Shown: positions 1 to 7,936 of the stretch, one piece after another | Layout: each line of letters opens with the position of its first letter | Position numbering within the stretch: position 1 is the stretch's first letter | Source: Streptomyces kurssanovii | GTDB taxonomy: Bacteria; Actinomycetota; Actinomycetes; Streptomycetales; Streptomycetaceae | NCBI RefSeq assembly: GCF_014649695.1 | Contig: NZ_BMTN01000001.1 | Location: 124,001 to 188,000, forward strand | Length of the DNA: 64,000 nt | Direction of reading: 5' to 3' | The notes under the pieces: generated by a model | Databases searched by the model: none | What the model was told of the DNA's origin: nothing | Seen by the model: the letters and a program-made list of their open reading frames with translations, nothing else | Position numbers and translations under genes: made by a program

Positions 1-703
1 GCCGGTTCGGGTCCGCCTGCTGTACACGGGCGGCGAAGTTCGAGCCCGACTGGTTCACGTGATAGCGGTCGCGCACGTAGTTGACCGTCGCGCACATGTC
101 CGCGACCACGTCGTAGGGTGTGGTGGCTGTGCCCGCCTGGTGGTAGGTGGCGAACGTCGCCGGGACGCACTGCGTGGCGCCGCGTGAGCAGTTCTGTGGA
201 TGGCCGTCCGGCGCGCGCCGGCCCCGTGCGTTGACGTCCGCCACGTTCACCCGGAACCTCGGGTGGTTGTGGACGGACTCGCGCCGGGTGATGGTGGTCA
301 GCGCCGGGACGCCGAACCGCGGGTCCATGCCCGTCAGTTCGCACGCCTTCTCGGCGTAGCGCCGCATGGCGGCCTCCCCGTCGTCGTCGTCGGGGTCGTC
401 GTAGGTGACCTGGCCGAGGCTGAGCCGGCCGGTGCCGGCGGTGGGGCGCGCGGCTTCGCGCTCGACGGTGAAGCCGGCGTGACGGCCCAGGGTGGTGAGG
501 GACGTGGAGCCGGGGACGCCGTCGGCGTCCGCCCCCGTGAAGCCCTGGGCCTCTTGTTCGGCACGGTAGGCCTTCTTGGTCTGTTCGCCGAAGAGCCCGG
601 TGGCTCCGTCCGGGATCTTGTGGCCCCGCGCGATCAGGGCCTTCTGCACGATCCGCACGTCCTCGTTCTTCAGGCCGAAGCGAACCCTGGACAGGGTGAC
701 CAT
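1..703 (-). CDS. Peptidoglycan-binding and lytic-transglycosylase-like protein (C-terminus beyond window)
   Basis: The reading frame stays open from an ATG at 703 to the window edge (234 codons), so the C-terminus is missing. Residues 1-70 look like a peptidoglycan-binding domain: an opening run in which a protein residue is numbered through the chain (NEDVRIVQKALIARGH), then GLFGEQTKKAYRAEQ and DGVPGSTSLTTLG. Residues 115-230 resemble a lysozyme-like transglycosylase fold: the TRRES segment offers a candidate catalytic Glu, followed by DVNARG, NCSRGATQCVPATFATY and NYVRDRY. A GGAGGG Shine-Dalgarno lies 8-10 bases ahead of the ATG. I see no signal peptide. Its neighbours are other peptidoglycan hydrolases on both strands. 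The transglycosylase assignment is by remembered motif likeness to actinophage tape-measure or lysin domains, so the exact chemistry is an inference. Confidence 0.72.
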   Translation of the reverse strand, partial: MVTLSRVRFGLKNEDVRIVQKALIARGHKIPDGATGLFGEQTKKAYRAEQEAQGFTGADADGVPGSTSLTTLGRHAGFTVEREAARPTAGTGRLSLGQVTYDDPDDDDGEAAMRRYAEKACELTGMDPRFGVPALTTITRRESVHNHPRFRVNVADVNARGRRAPDGHPQNCSRGATQCVPATFATYHQAGTATTPYDVVADMCATVNYVRDRYHVNQSGSNFAARVQQADPNR

Positions 704-805
704 GAGTGCTTCCCTCCTCCTCTCGTCGGTTCCAGGGGCCGCACGGTGAGCCGGTGGGGGCGGGTCGCCGAGGGACCGGCCGTCGGGACACGATCCGCCG
801 TCGGC

Positions 806-1495
806 TCAGCATTCACCGATGCCCGGAAGCCAGGCGTCCGGGTGGTCGATGAAGATGTTGGAGAGGTACCCGCCCAGCGCCGGGACGAAGGACCAGGCGT
901 TGTTGGTGTGACCCGAGGCGTTGACGGTGTCGCCCTGTGTCTGGCACTGCACCAGCACACGCGTCGGCCCGGACAACACAGTGACGACGGGTGCCCCGAG
1001 CCGGGGCTCCGCCCGTACGTTGACTCCGGTCCCCCAGGTGACGAAGTTGCCTTCCGCGACGTCGCCGCCCCCGTCGGCCGGCGCCTCTCCCAGGATGGGC
1101 GCGCTCCAGTTCTGTGGGTCGTCGCAGAGTGGATCTGCCACCACCGAGATATGGAAGTGCTTGTCGTGCGGGTTGGCACCGTCGTACGGCTTCCACTGCC
1201 AGTCCTGGTTGGTGGCGATCCGGCTGTTGGCGATGACGTACTTGATCCTCGGGTCACGGCTGTCGAGCAGTTGGTCGGCCACCTGCTGGATGACGAAACC
1301 GTGAGCGGGATCATGGGTGAAGTCGCGGGCGGTGACGATGCCGGGCCCGTACCAGGGGTTGTGGTCGCTGGCGCTGCCGCGCACCCAGTGGGCCACGTCC
1401 CCTATGCCGCCGTCGGCGGCGAGGCTGCGTCCGGGGAAGCGGGCGTCGAGCTGCCGCCGCAGGGTTTCCAGGCTGTTCGCGACCCGCCACGACAT
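806..1495 (-). CDS. Phage-lysin-type M15-like peptidase with SH3-like tail
   Basis: A 229-residue protein. The N-terminal ~130 residues follow the pattern of VanY/M15-like endolysin peptidases: DGGIGD, a SASDHNPW segment (His45), VTARDFTHDP (Asp58), an IKYVIANSRI strand and NPHDKHFHIS near residues 110-120. The His and Asp residues are the likely zinc ligands. Residues ~150-215 (NFVTWGTGVNVRAEPRLG onward) look like a bacterial SH3 domain that would bind cell wall. The family cleaves peptide cross-links in peptidoglycan. There is no signal peptide, so export would need a holin, cell lysis or a special route. The gene lies about 100 bp upstream of the transglycosylase-like gene on the same strand, so the two may be co-transcribed. 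Confidence 0.75.
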   Translation of the reverse strand: MSWRVANSLETLRRQLDARFPGRSLAADGGIGDVAHWVRGSASDHNPWYGPGIVTARDFTHDPAHGFVIQQVADQLLDSRDPRIKYVIANSRIATNQDWQWKPYDGANPHDKHFHISVVADPLCDDPQNWSAPILGEAPADGGGDVAEGNFVTWGTGVNVRAEPRLGAPVVTVLSGPTRVLVQCQTQGDTVNASGHTNNAWSFVPALGGYLSNIFIDHPDAWLPGIGEC

Positions 1496-1642
1496 GGTGG
1501 CCTCCTCGCCGATGTCGGCCCGGCGCCCGGTCGCCCACCAGGTACGGAAGGACGATCGACGCCGGCGCGCCTCGGCATCCCACGCTACGGACGTGCCGTC
1601 AGCCCGGCGTCAACGATCGGTGTCCGTCCGGAAGACCGCGGC

Positions 1643-2389
1643 TCACGGCCGGTCACGAAGGGCACGTCCCGGCCGGTGGACGGGAAGCATCCGGGTGAAC
1701 TGCGGGGACGGTTCCACCCCCAGTTCCTCGTTCAACAACTGGCGGAAGGCCTGGTAATGGTGCACCGCTTCGCTGAGGTTGCCCTCCGCGAGGTGCACCG
1801 ACACGAGGACCCGATGGCCGCTTTCCCGCAGGGGTTCCGTGCGGACACTCGCCCATGCCGCTTCCAGCGCCAGGGCCGGCTTGCCCTGCCTGACGAGCGT
1901 CTCGGCCAGCGCGTCGAGCGCGTGCAACCGCAATTGACGCAGGCGTTCCCGTTCCAACAGCACCCAGTCCTCGTCCCAACCGGGCAGGAGATCCTCACCT
2001 CCCAGCAGCCCCAACGGCACGTGGCCGGGGAGCGGAGAGCCGTAGCCCTGCACGACGCCGAGTGCCGTCTCCGCGAGGGTGAGGACGTCCACCTGCATCG
2101 TCTCCGCGGCCACGAGCCAGTCCCCGCAGCACCGGATCAGGGGTTGATCACCGCGCGGCAGCTTCCACAGAGTCGTACGCAGACTGCCCCGGGCATGCTC
2201 TTCCGTGACCTCGGGCCACAACATTCCGGCGAGCATCGTGCGGGACGCTCGTCCCCGCAGTCCCACGAACGCCAGCAGTCGCTGGGCGTTCCCGCACAGT
2301 TCCACGGGCTCGGCACCGAATTCCAGGCGGAACTGGCCGAGCAGCCACAATCGAGGGGGAGGAGATGCCAGTTTGATCGCCTCGCTCAA
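1643..2389 (-). CDS. SARP/BTAD-family transcriptional regulator
   Basis: A 248-residue protein with the layout of a short SARP. Residues ~10-105 form an OmpR-like winged-helix DNA-binding domain (LWLLGQFRLEF opening, then RLLAFVGLRGRASRTMLAGM and the SLRTTLWKL recognition region). Residues ~110-240 form a bacterial transcriptional activation domain of helical TPR-like repeats (RLRQLRLHALDALAETLV, VLVSVHLAEGNLSEAVHHY, ELGVEPSPQF). Such proteins activate secondary-metabolite or accessory clusters by binding direct repeats near -35 boxes. The start is TTG at 2389, supported by an AAGGA four to five bases upstream; I see no better ATG or GTG. It sits inside the group of cell-wall hydrolase genes and is the obvious local candidate regulator, which is inference. 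Confidence 0.85.
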   Translation of the reverse strand: MSEAIKLASPPPRLWLLGQFRLEFGAEPVELCGNAQRLLAFVGLRGRASRTMLAGMLWPEVTEEHARGSLRTTLWKLPRGDQPLIRCCGDWLVAAETMQVDVLTLAETALGVVQGYGSPLPGHVPLGLLGGEDLLPGWDEDWVLLERERLRQLRLHALDALAETLVRQGKPALALEAAWASVRTEPLRESGHRVLVSVHLAEGNLSEAVHHYQAFRQLLNEELGVEPSPQFTRMLPVHRPGRALRDRP

Positions 2390-2528
2390 CAGTTCCTTGT
2401 CTCAACAGTCCTTTGTATGGCCGCCACCCTGTTCCCAAGGAAGCCTGTCGTCTTCAGTTTCTGGCTGTCGACCGAGCAGTGCAAGTGGCGAAGCCTACCC
2501 GCGCCCGGATGTTTACTGCTGCACCTAT

Positions 2529-3415
2529 CTATTGGACGGTCCCTGGGTTCGCTCGCGCTTTTCCCCCTTTCTCCTTTTCCGCGTCCCCGACATTACTGCC
2601 CGGTGCCTTCACGTTGTCGATCAGATGCTGGCCCTGCCGGTCGACCGCGCGAGTGACGGACTCTTGCAGGACTCCGAAGGCGAAGGCCCACGCGCACACC
2701 TGCGTCGACGTATCGAGGTTGGTCAGGCCGGGGAGGAACTCACCGCTCATCAGGAGTATTCCCGCCACTGCCGTCAGCGCCCCGACGGGGAGCCGGAGGA
2801 TGATCAGCCCCGTTGCCACGTGGTAGGGACCGGAAGTTCCTCTGACGCCTTTCAGTGATACCGCCCCCGCTACCGCCGCCGCGAACAGCTCTTTCTGCTT
2901 CTTCCGTTGGTAGGCGGCGTGCAGTGTGAGGGCCGCCAATTCCCTCTGGTCAGCGCCGAGGGATTTTTGTTGCCGCTTGAAGCCGAGTATGTTCCGTTGA
3001 GGACTGCTGTGCAGCGCGGCACTGAGCTGCTGCAAAAGCACGTCGTCATGCATGAGGTGCAGCTTGGCGTGCGAGAGGGCATACATCCCTTTATCGTGAA
3101 GCTCGCTTGCCGGGCTATCCTGAGAAGAGCCACTTCCGCTTCGTGTACATTCGCCAGGGCCCTGTCCGCCGACGCTCCCCAAAGGCGTTGCCACCGGGAG
3201 CAGTCTCGCAGTGTGTTCCGAGCGGCATCGAGGTGGGCATTCGCTGTGGCCATGGTCCTGGCATCCTCGGGAGATACCCGGCCTCCGGCCTTTCGTCGCT
3301 CTTCGAACTTGTTCAGCTGTCCCTGGAGATGCGCCACGTGAGCATGTGCGCGCTGATACCAGGAGGATCCCTTGACCGTAACGTCGGGGTCTGTGCCACC
3401 TCTGTTACCCACCAT
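2529..3415 (-). pseudogene. Frameshifted actinomycete membrane protein of unknown function
   Basis: Two overlapping frames together give one protein. The first starts at ATG 3415 after a strong AAGGAGG and is convincing as a helical cytoplasmic region up to VHEAEVALLRIA near 3115. After that its composition becomes Ser/Cys/Arg-rich nonsense. The second frame takes over at SPASELHDKG and ends at 2529, and includes two hydrophobic stretches (GLIILRLPVGALTAVAGILL and QVCAWAFAFGVLQE) followed by TRAVDRQGQ. I recognise this C-terminal pattern from Streptomyces hypothetical membrane proteins with GTSxPY...KLPTGALTA...FVPGL segments. The first transmembrane pair of that family seems to be missing here. 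No slippery homopolymer sits at the junction, so a mutation or a sequence error is likelier than programmed frameshifting. Confidence 0.65.
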
Positions 3416-3613
3416 GGGTCCATCCTCCTTGGCAGATACCTCAACTTCAGTGAACTCCTAAGGGGTTTGGTAGGCAACTCAGGTCGCGCCCCATACGGTC
3501 CGGCACCGTTTGACCTTTCATGAGGCAGGATCGGGGGCCGAGTTGCAGGCGGACCGGTACGGACAGACGCTGAGAACCGATTTTCCGACTCCGCGTACAC
3601 AGAGGCAGGCGAC

Positions 3614-4489
3614 ATGCATCACATCGTTCGCGACCATTGGATCGCATTCAACAATCCCCTCGAGGGCCGGGTCGACTTCATGTACCTCGACCAAAAGGGA
3701 TGGGTGAGCACCGGGATCGGCAACAAGATCGATCAGACCGCCGCGGCCAACTCTCCCCCGAATCAGGCAGAGCGGTCCGCCTCCCTGGCGCTGGCCAACG
3801 AGTTGCGATGGCTGGACGGCAGCGGTGCCCAGGCGTCGGCGGACCTCGTCGCCGCGGAGTGGGACAAGGTCAAGGCGCATCTCGATCTCGCTCCGCAGGG
3901 ACACAGAGCCTTCAAGCCGCCGTTCACCACATTGCATCTGGACAACGACGAGATCGACCGCCATGTGTTCGCCAAGCTGGATCAGATGGAGTCGTTCCTC
4001 ACGCAGCGCCCCGAGTTCGCCGGCTTCGCCTCCTGGCCGGCCAACGCACAACTCGCCACCATGAGCATGTGCTGGGCCCTGGGACCGGCGTTCAGGTTCC
4101 CGAAGCTGCAGGGCCACGTAGCGGCGCGGAACTGGAACGGTGCGGCCGACGAATGCCATTTCACCCCGGACGAAGGAACCATCAAGATCCGGAACAAACT
4201 CGACCGTGCTCACTTCCTGCTGGCCCAGACCGTCGAGGACCGTGGTCTGCCTGCCGACCGTCTCGCACTGGACCTGTCGGACGTGTTCGGCGTGCAGGGC
4301 GCTCTGCTCGTCCTCCGATACGACCCGGGGCCCCAGGACGGCGCGGACGGGCCCCGGACCCAGGCCGCGGTCCACAAGTTCCAGGGTGACGCCGGCCTCG
4401 CCCAGAACGGCTCCTGTACCGACCCGGCCGCCCTCGCCGCCCTGAGCTCCCGGCTCACCGAGTCGGGCTTCACCGTGCTGGGGGTCTGA
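3614..4489 (+). CDS. T4-lysozyme-type (GH24-like) muramidase with C-terminal peptidoglycan-binding domain
   Basis: A 291-residue protein. Residues 17-36 contain Glu17, eight residues, Asp26, five residues and Ser32, followed by TGIG. This is the spacing of the E-8x-D-5x-T catalytic set of phage T4 lysozyme (Glu11, Asp20, Thr26), with Ser in place of Thr. The centre (MSMCWALGPAF, RNWNGAADEC) matches the helical lobe of such lysozymes. Residues ~215-290 resemble a peptidoglycan-binding domain (FGVQGALLVLRYDPGPQD, GPRTQAAVHKFQGDAGL). The expected reaction is hydrolysis of the MurNAc-GlcNAc bond. No signal peptide is present, as in phage enzymes that depend on a holin. A strong hairpin follows the stop. 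The gene is transcribed divergently from the frameshifted membrane gene. Confidence 0.78.
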   Translation: MHHIVRDHWIAFNNPLEGRVDFMYLDQKGWVSTGIGNKIDQTAAANSPPNQAERSASLALANELRWLDGSGAQASADLVAAEWDKVKAHLDLAPQGHRAFKPPFTTLHLDNDEIDRHVFAKLDQMESFLTQRPEFAGFASWPANAQLATMSMCWALGPAFRFPKLQGHVAARNWNGAADECHFTPDEGTIKIRNKLDRAHFLLAQTVEDRGLPADRLALDLSDVFGVQGALLVLRYDPGPQDGADGPRTQAAVHKFQGDAGLAQNGSCTDPAALAALSSRLTESGFTVLGV

Positions 4490-4507
4490 CCCCGCGATGT
4501 CCGCGGA

Positions 4508-4546
4508 CGCGGGGGTCGTGCCCGGAGTCCGGGCACGACCCCCGCG
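4508..4546. terminator. Bidirectional hairpin terminator
   Basis: A perfect 18-bp inverted repeat (left arm CGCGGGGGTCGTGCCCGG) with a 3-base loop AGT sits exactly between the convergent muramidase and amidase genes. It has no T-run, as is usual for Streptomyces terminators. The position and stem strength support a terminator acting in both directions. Confidence 0.85.
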
Positions 4547-4547
4547 T

Positions 4548-5159
4548 TCACCGGGTGCCGGCCGCTGCGACGCCCAGGCGGTCGGCGATCCGCCGACGCA
4601 TGGCCGCCATCTCGAACCCTCTGGGATCGACCTTGCCCGGCTGCCATTCCAGATGCCCTATCACGCTGCGCTCGCTCCAGCCGTGCGCCCGGCAAATGGC
4701 TGCGGCCGCCTTTTCGATCGCCTCCATCTGCTCCTGCGGCCACGGGTCCCGGCCGTTACCGAGATTCACGCACTCGAAGCCGTAGAAGTGAGCGTTCCCG
4801 TCGGCCTCGGCCTGGTTGTCCGGCGGCACCGCGACCTCGTCGACCACCGCTCGCAGGACGTCGGGATCGCCCTTCCCGGCGTGGTTGGCACGGCCGTTGC
4901 CGACCATATGGACTGTGCCGTCCTTCGCGATGACTCCGTGGCACAACGGGCCGGGCAACGCGGAATGCCCGTTGTAGCACAGCTCCACGCTGCTCTTGGT
5001 GCCGGAAGTGACCGTGTGGTGGATCATCACCCCGTGCAGGGGGCCCCAGGGGCCTTTGTGGTTGCGGTTGTGGGTTCGCCATGAACGGTGTTCGACGACG
5101 GTGAGTCCTTCGGCGCGCAGCGCGGCAAGCAACCGGTCCGGTGACAGTGGAATGGCCAT
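4548..5159 (-). CDS. N-acetylmuramoyl-L-alanine amidase (amidase_2 family)
   Basis: A 203-residue protein. The start at ATG 5159 has a GAGGAG Shine-Dalgarno six bases upstream; the frame stays open further 5' but that extension looks non-coding. The amidase_2 (T7-lysozyme-like) signatures are clear: VMIHHTVTSG (first zinc His), CHGVIAKDGTVHMVG, FYGFECVNLGNG and VIGHLEWQPGKVDP (second His and the conserved K-D-P end). The enzyme cuts between MurNAc and L-Ala in peptidoglycan. There is no cell-wall-binding domain and no signal peptide, so this is a bare catalytic module of endolysin type. It converges with the muramidase gene across a strong terminator. Confidence 0.88.
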   Translation of the reverse strand: MAIPLSPDRLLAALRAEGLTVVEHRSWRTHNRNHKGPWGPLHGVMIHHTVTSGTKSSVELCYNGHSALPGPLCHGVIAKDGTVHMVGNGRANHAGKGDPDVLRAVVDEVAVPPDNQAEADGNAHFYGFECVNLGNGRDPWPQEQMEAIEKAAAAICRAHGWSERSVIGHLEWQPGKVDPRGFEMAAMRRRIADRLGVAAAGTR

Positions 5160-5668
5160 GATTCTCCTCGCGAGAACTCGAACCGGCCCCTGCGTCGAGT
5201 CCGAGGAGCCGCGAAGTCCCGACGTGTACAGCGGCCGACTGATGACCGGGGGCCGCGGGATGACGAACGGCGCGACCGGACACCTTCGGTAGGGTGACGA
5301 ACTTCGTGATGTCGACAGACATCTGAAGCCGTGCAGACCAACTCGATTCCACTGTAGACCGGTCCCCGACGGACCGACCACCTCCATTCGGCTACCATTC
5401 GATCCGGCTGGTTGAATGCGAAGTCATTCACTCGCGTTTCGTTGAATGGGAATCGATAATCGCGGTGCTCCATCAACACAACTCCGGTAGTGGGCCCTGG
5501 TGAACGCGCCTAAACTGAAGGCGATATCGCCGTCCCCGGGCGAACCCCAGGAGGGACAAGGGCGGCAGGCGCCGAGCCCGGCCGTGCCACCGAGGGACCG
5601 GCGATGACGGTTCACGGATCACCCGTGTCGTCCACGATCCGTACTGCGGTTTCCCAGGGATCCCGCAT
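5160..5668. other. Intergenic region between divergent amidase and LGFP genes
   Basis: About 510 bases without a supportable gene. The left part is ordinary GC-rich sequence. The middle (about 5380-5480) is clearly more AT-rich and carries five copies of a CATTC/GAATG core, so it probably holds the divergent promoters. The open frames on the minus strand here lack convincing composition. Confidence 0.6.
5413..5430. promoter_or_regulatory. Inverted repeat TGAATG-N6-CATTCA in divergent promoter region
   Basis: Perfect 6-bp arms separated by 6 bases. CCATTCG occurs twice just upstream (5384-5390 and 5395-5401), and TTGAATG recurs at 5442-5448, exactly 30 bases after the copy at 5412. The clustering in an AT-rich island between divergent genes suggests a binding site, perhaps for the nearby SARP regulator. 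That link is inference. Confidence 0.4.
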
Positions 5669-6268
5669 GTGCGCGTGGCACCGGACAACAGGACCGGCTT
5701 CTGTTCGCCTGACCCTCGCGCCGCGGATCCGGTGTTCGCACGGCGGAACGAGCTGGAGGCGGAAGTGACTGCCATCGACGAGAAGTGGGGGCAGATCCAG
5801 TGGATCGGCGCCCCGTTCGACGCCGGCGCGGGAAGCGGGGAAGGACCGAACCCGGACGGGCGGGGCACCTCGCGTGACTTCGACCACGGGTCCATCTACT
5901 GGTCACCGGATACCGGCGCGCACGAAGTGCACGGGGACATCCGGATCAAGTACGCCCAGGTCCGCGGCTCCAGCGGATTCCTCGGGTACCCGGTGACGGA
6001 CGAGTTGGGGTGTCCGGACGGAACCGGCCGGTTCAACCACTTCCAGGGCGGCTCGATCTACTGGACACCGTCGACGGGCGCGCACGAGGTGCACGGCGCC
6101 ATTCGCGACCTCTGGGCGAGCATGGGCTGGGAGACCAGTTTCCTCGGCTATCCGGCGACCGACGAGATCGGCACGGGGGACAGCCGCTCCAGCCGCTTCC
6201 AGCACGGGCACATCAGTTGGTCGCCCGCGCAGGGCGCGGTCGCGCACCGCAGCACCCTGATCGACTGA
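5669..6268 (+). CDS. LGFP-repeat cell-envelope protein
   Basis: A 199-residue protein made mostly of tandem LGFP repeats: [14 protein letters not shown] (about residues 101-114), [14 protein letters not shown] (about 153-166) and an N-terminal degenerate copy, each accompanied by a [17 protein letters not shown]-type strand. LGFP repeats are known from proteins attached to the wall of mycolate-bearing actinobacteria and are often joined to esterases or amidases. Here the repeats stand alone, with no catalytic domain and no obvious signal peptide; the start is uncertain. The next gene downstream, 75 bp away on the same strand, encodes a lipase-like protein, so the two may act as a binding subunit and an enzyme. 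That pairing is inference. Confidence 0.8.
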   Translation: MRVAPDNRTGFCSPDPRAADPVFARRNELEAEVTAIDEKWGQIQWIGAPFDAGAGSGEGPNPDGRGTSRDFDHGSIYWSPDTGAHEVHGDIRIKYAQVRGSSGFLGYPVTDELGCPDGTGRFNHFQGGSIYWTPSTGAHEVHGAIRDLWASMGWETSFLGYPATDEIGTGDSRSSRFQHGHISWSPAQGAVAHRSTLID

Positions 6269-6343
6269 CCGACTGATCGGTGGCGAGGAGCGAGACGGGT
6301 GGCATCCGGGAATCGGGTGCCACCCGGAGACAGTGAGGTTCCC

Positions 6344-7840
6344 ATGCCCGAGAACACGAAGTTCCCGATCGTGTACGTCCGGGGATTCGCCGGCGATACC
6401 GAGGGGATAGACAAAACCGTCAAGGACCCCTTCTACGGCTTCAACGAGGGCTCCACCCATGTCCGGGTCGGGGCGGGAAACGTGCCGAGCTTCCACCAGT
6501 TCGAAAGCCCGCTGCTACGGCTCATCCTCGACGAGGATTACAAAATTCTGGTCGAGGGCGGGCAGGACGCCTACCTGGACGCGCATGAAAGCGTTCCCTC
6601 CAATTCGATGTGGATTCTGCGTTTCTACGACGTCTCCGCCACCACCTGGGATGCCGAGCCGAAGAAATTCCGGATCGAGGATGCCGCCGCGGACCTTCTG
6701 ACGTTGATCGACAAGCTTCGCGAGAAGTCGGGGGCGACGCACGTCCACCTGGTCGCCCACTCCATGGGCGGGCTCATCTGCCGCTGCCTCCTGCAGAAAG
6801 TGCTCCCCGACGCCGGCCGTGACCCGGCCGACTGCGTCGACAAGGTGTTCACGTACGGATCGCCGCACGGAGGCATCACTTTCGACGCCGGGTTCGGCGT
6901 CTTCGAGAAGGTGCGTGACGCGACGGGCCTCAACGGCGCGGAGGTGTTCGGGCCGGAGCGCATGTACGAGTACCTGACCCCGACATCGGACCACGATCCG
7001 CAGGGACGCCCGCCGGACTGGCGCGCCCGGGACATGCCCGAGCGCGACAGTGCGCACCCGAAGGCGTTTCCGCGTTCTCGGATGTTCTGCCTGATCGGCA
7101 CCAACCCGAAGGACTACGACGTCGCCTTCGGCCTCTCCGCCGCCGTCGTCGGCGCGCACAGCGACGGGCTGGTGCAGATCGAGAACGCCTATGTGCCCGG
7201 CGCGCACAGGGCGTTCGTGCACCGCAGCCACAGCGGCCGCTACGGCCTCGTGAACTCGGAGGAGGGCTACCAGAACCTACGGCGGTTCCTTTTCGGTGAC
7301 CGCAAGGTCGAGGCCACGCTTGCCGACTGCCGGCTTCCGTCGATCGAGGGGACCACCTGGCAGGCCGAGGTCCGGTTCTCCGTACGGGGGCTGCCGATCG
7401 TCATGCACGAGCAGACGGCCGAGCACTGGTGCCCGGTTCAGCTGCCTTCGTCGGGCGCCTCGGCGGACGTTCCGCTGACCACCGCATTCCTGTGCAGCGG
7501 CCTGCGGCCGCACGGCAGCGACACGACCATGCGCTACGCACTGCAACTGCGCATCCTGTCGCTGCGTGAACAGCGCGGGTTCCTGAGCTTCGGCGACCAC
7601 CTGGAGCAGACCGCCGACTTCGACGACACCCTGGTGGTCGACATCGGTGAGGGCACATGGGCCGCATGGAACTCGCTCATCCCCGGCACCATCAGCCACT
7701 ATGAGCCGAGCGGCACGCCGCTGCAGGACGAGGACGGGCGCACGGGGACGTGGGTGGCGAACATCCCGCTGCCCGCCTCCGCGCAGCCGATCCTCGGCGA
7801 ACAGGCGCGGATCCGGCTGACGGTCACCCGCTGGACCTGA
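6344..7840 (+). CDS. Lipase/PGAP1-like alpha/beta hydrolase with extra C-terminal domain
   Basis: A 498-residue protein from ATG 6344, preceded by GAGG nine bases upstream. The N-terminal ~330 residues are a lipase-like alpha/beta hydrolase: an early FPIVYVRGFAG strand/oxyanion region, a VHLVAHSMGG nucleophile elbow (Ser of G-x-S-x-G type), TYGSPHGG, and a late HRSHSGRYG that may supply the His. The C-terminal ~165 residues are beta-rich and have no motif I recognise. The likely reaction is ester hydrolysis of a lipid or acylated envelope polymer. No signal peptide is visible. Its place after an LGFP protein and among peptidoglycan hydrolases recalls the LysA/LysB division of labour in mycobacteriophages, though no sequence relation to LysB is claimed. 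Confidence 0.78.
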   Translation: MPENTKFPIVYVRGFAGDTEGIDKTVKDPFYGFNEGSTHVRVGAGNVPSFHQFESPLLRLILDEDYKILVEGGQDAYLDAHESVPSNSMWILRFYDVSATTWDAEPKKFRIEDAAADLLTLIDKLREKSGATHVHLVAHSMGGLICRCLLQKVLPDAGRDPADCVDKVFTYGSPHGGITFDAGFGVFEKVRDATGLNGAEVFGPERMYEYLTPTSDHDPQGRPPDWRARDMPERDSAHPKAFPRSRMFCLIGTNPKDYDVAFGLSAAVVGAHSDGLVQIENAYVPGAHRAFVHRSHSGRYGLVNSEEGYQNLRRFLFGDRKVEATLADCRLPSIEGTTWQAEVRFSVRGLPIVMHEQTAEHWCPVQLPSSGASADVPLTTAFLCSGLRPHGSDTTMRYALQLRILSLREQRGFLSFGDHLEQTADFDDTLVVDIGEGTWAAWNSLIPGTISHYEPSGTPLQDEDGRTGTWVANIPLPASAQPILGEQARIRLTVTRWT

Positions 7841-7936
7841 CGACGCGGCCGCCACCGCGACGTATCCCGGTTGCGGCGTCAGGTCCGGCCGGCCGGGAGA
7901 AGCATCCGGACCGAAGGACCCGTTCGTCGTGACGGC

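Noticed and set aside
200-2656. An 818-codon open frame on the plus strand
   Set aside because: It is antisense to the M15-like peptidase and SARP genes, which have clear motifs. Its composition is Gly/Arg/Val-rich without any recognisable domain, as expected of GC-rich shadow frames.
1-7840. Interpretation of the lysin island as an ordinary prophage
   Set aside because: No integrase, terminase, capsid, tail, holin or att-like repeat is visible in the window, and the genes lie on both strands in short units, unlike a prophage lysis cassette.
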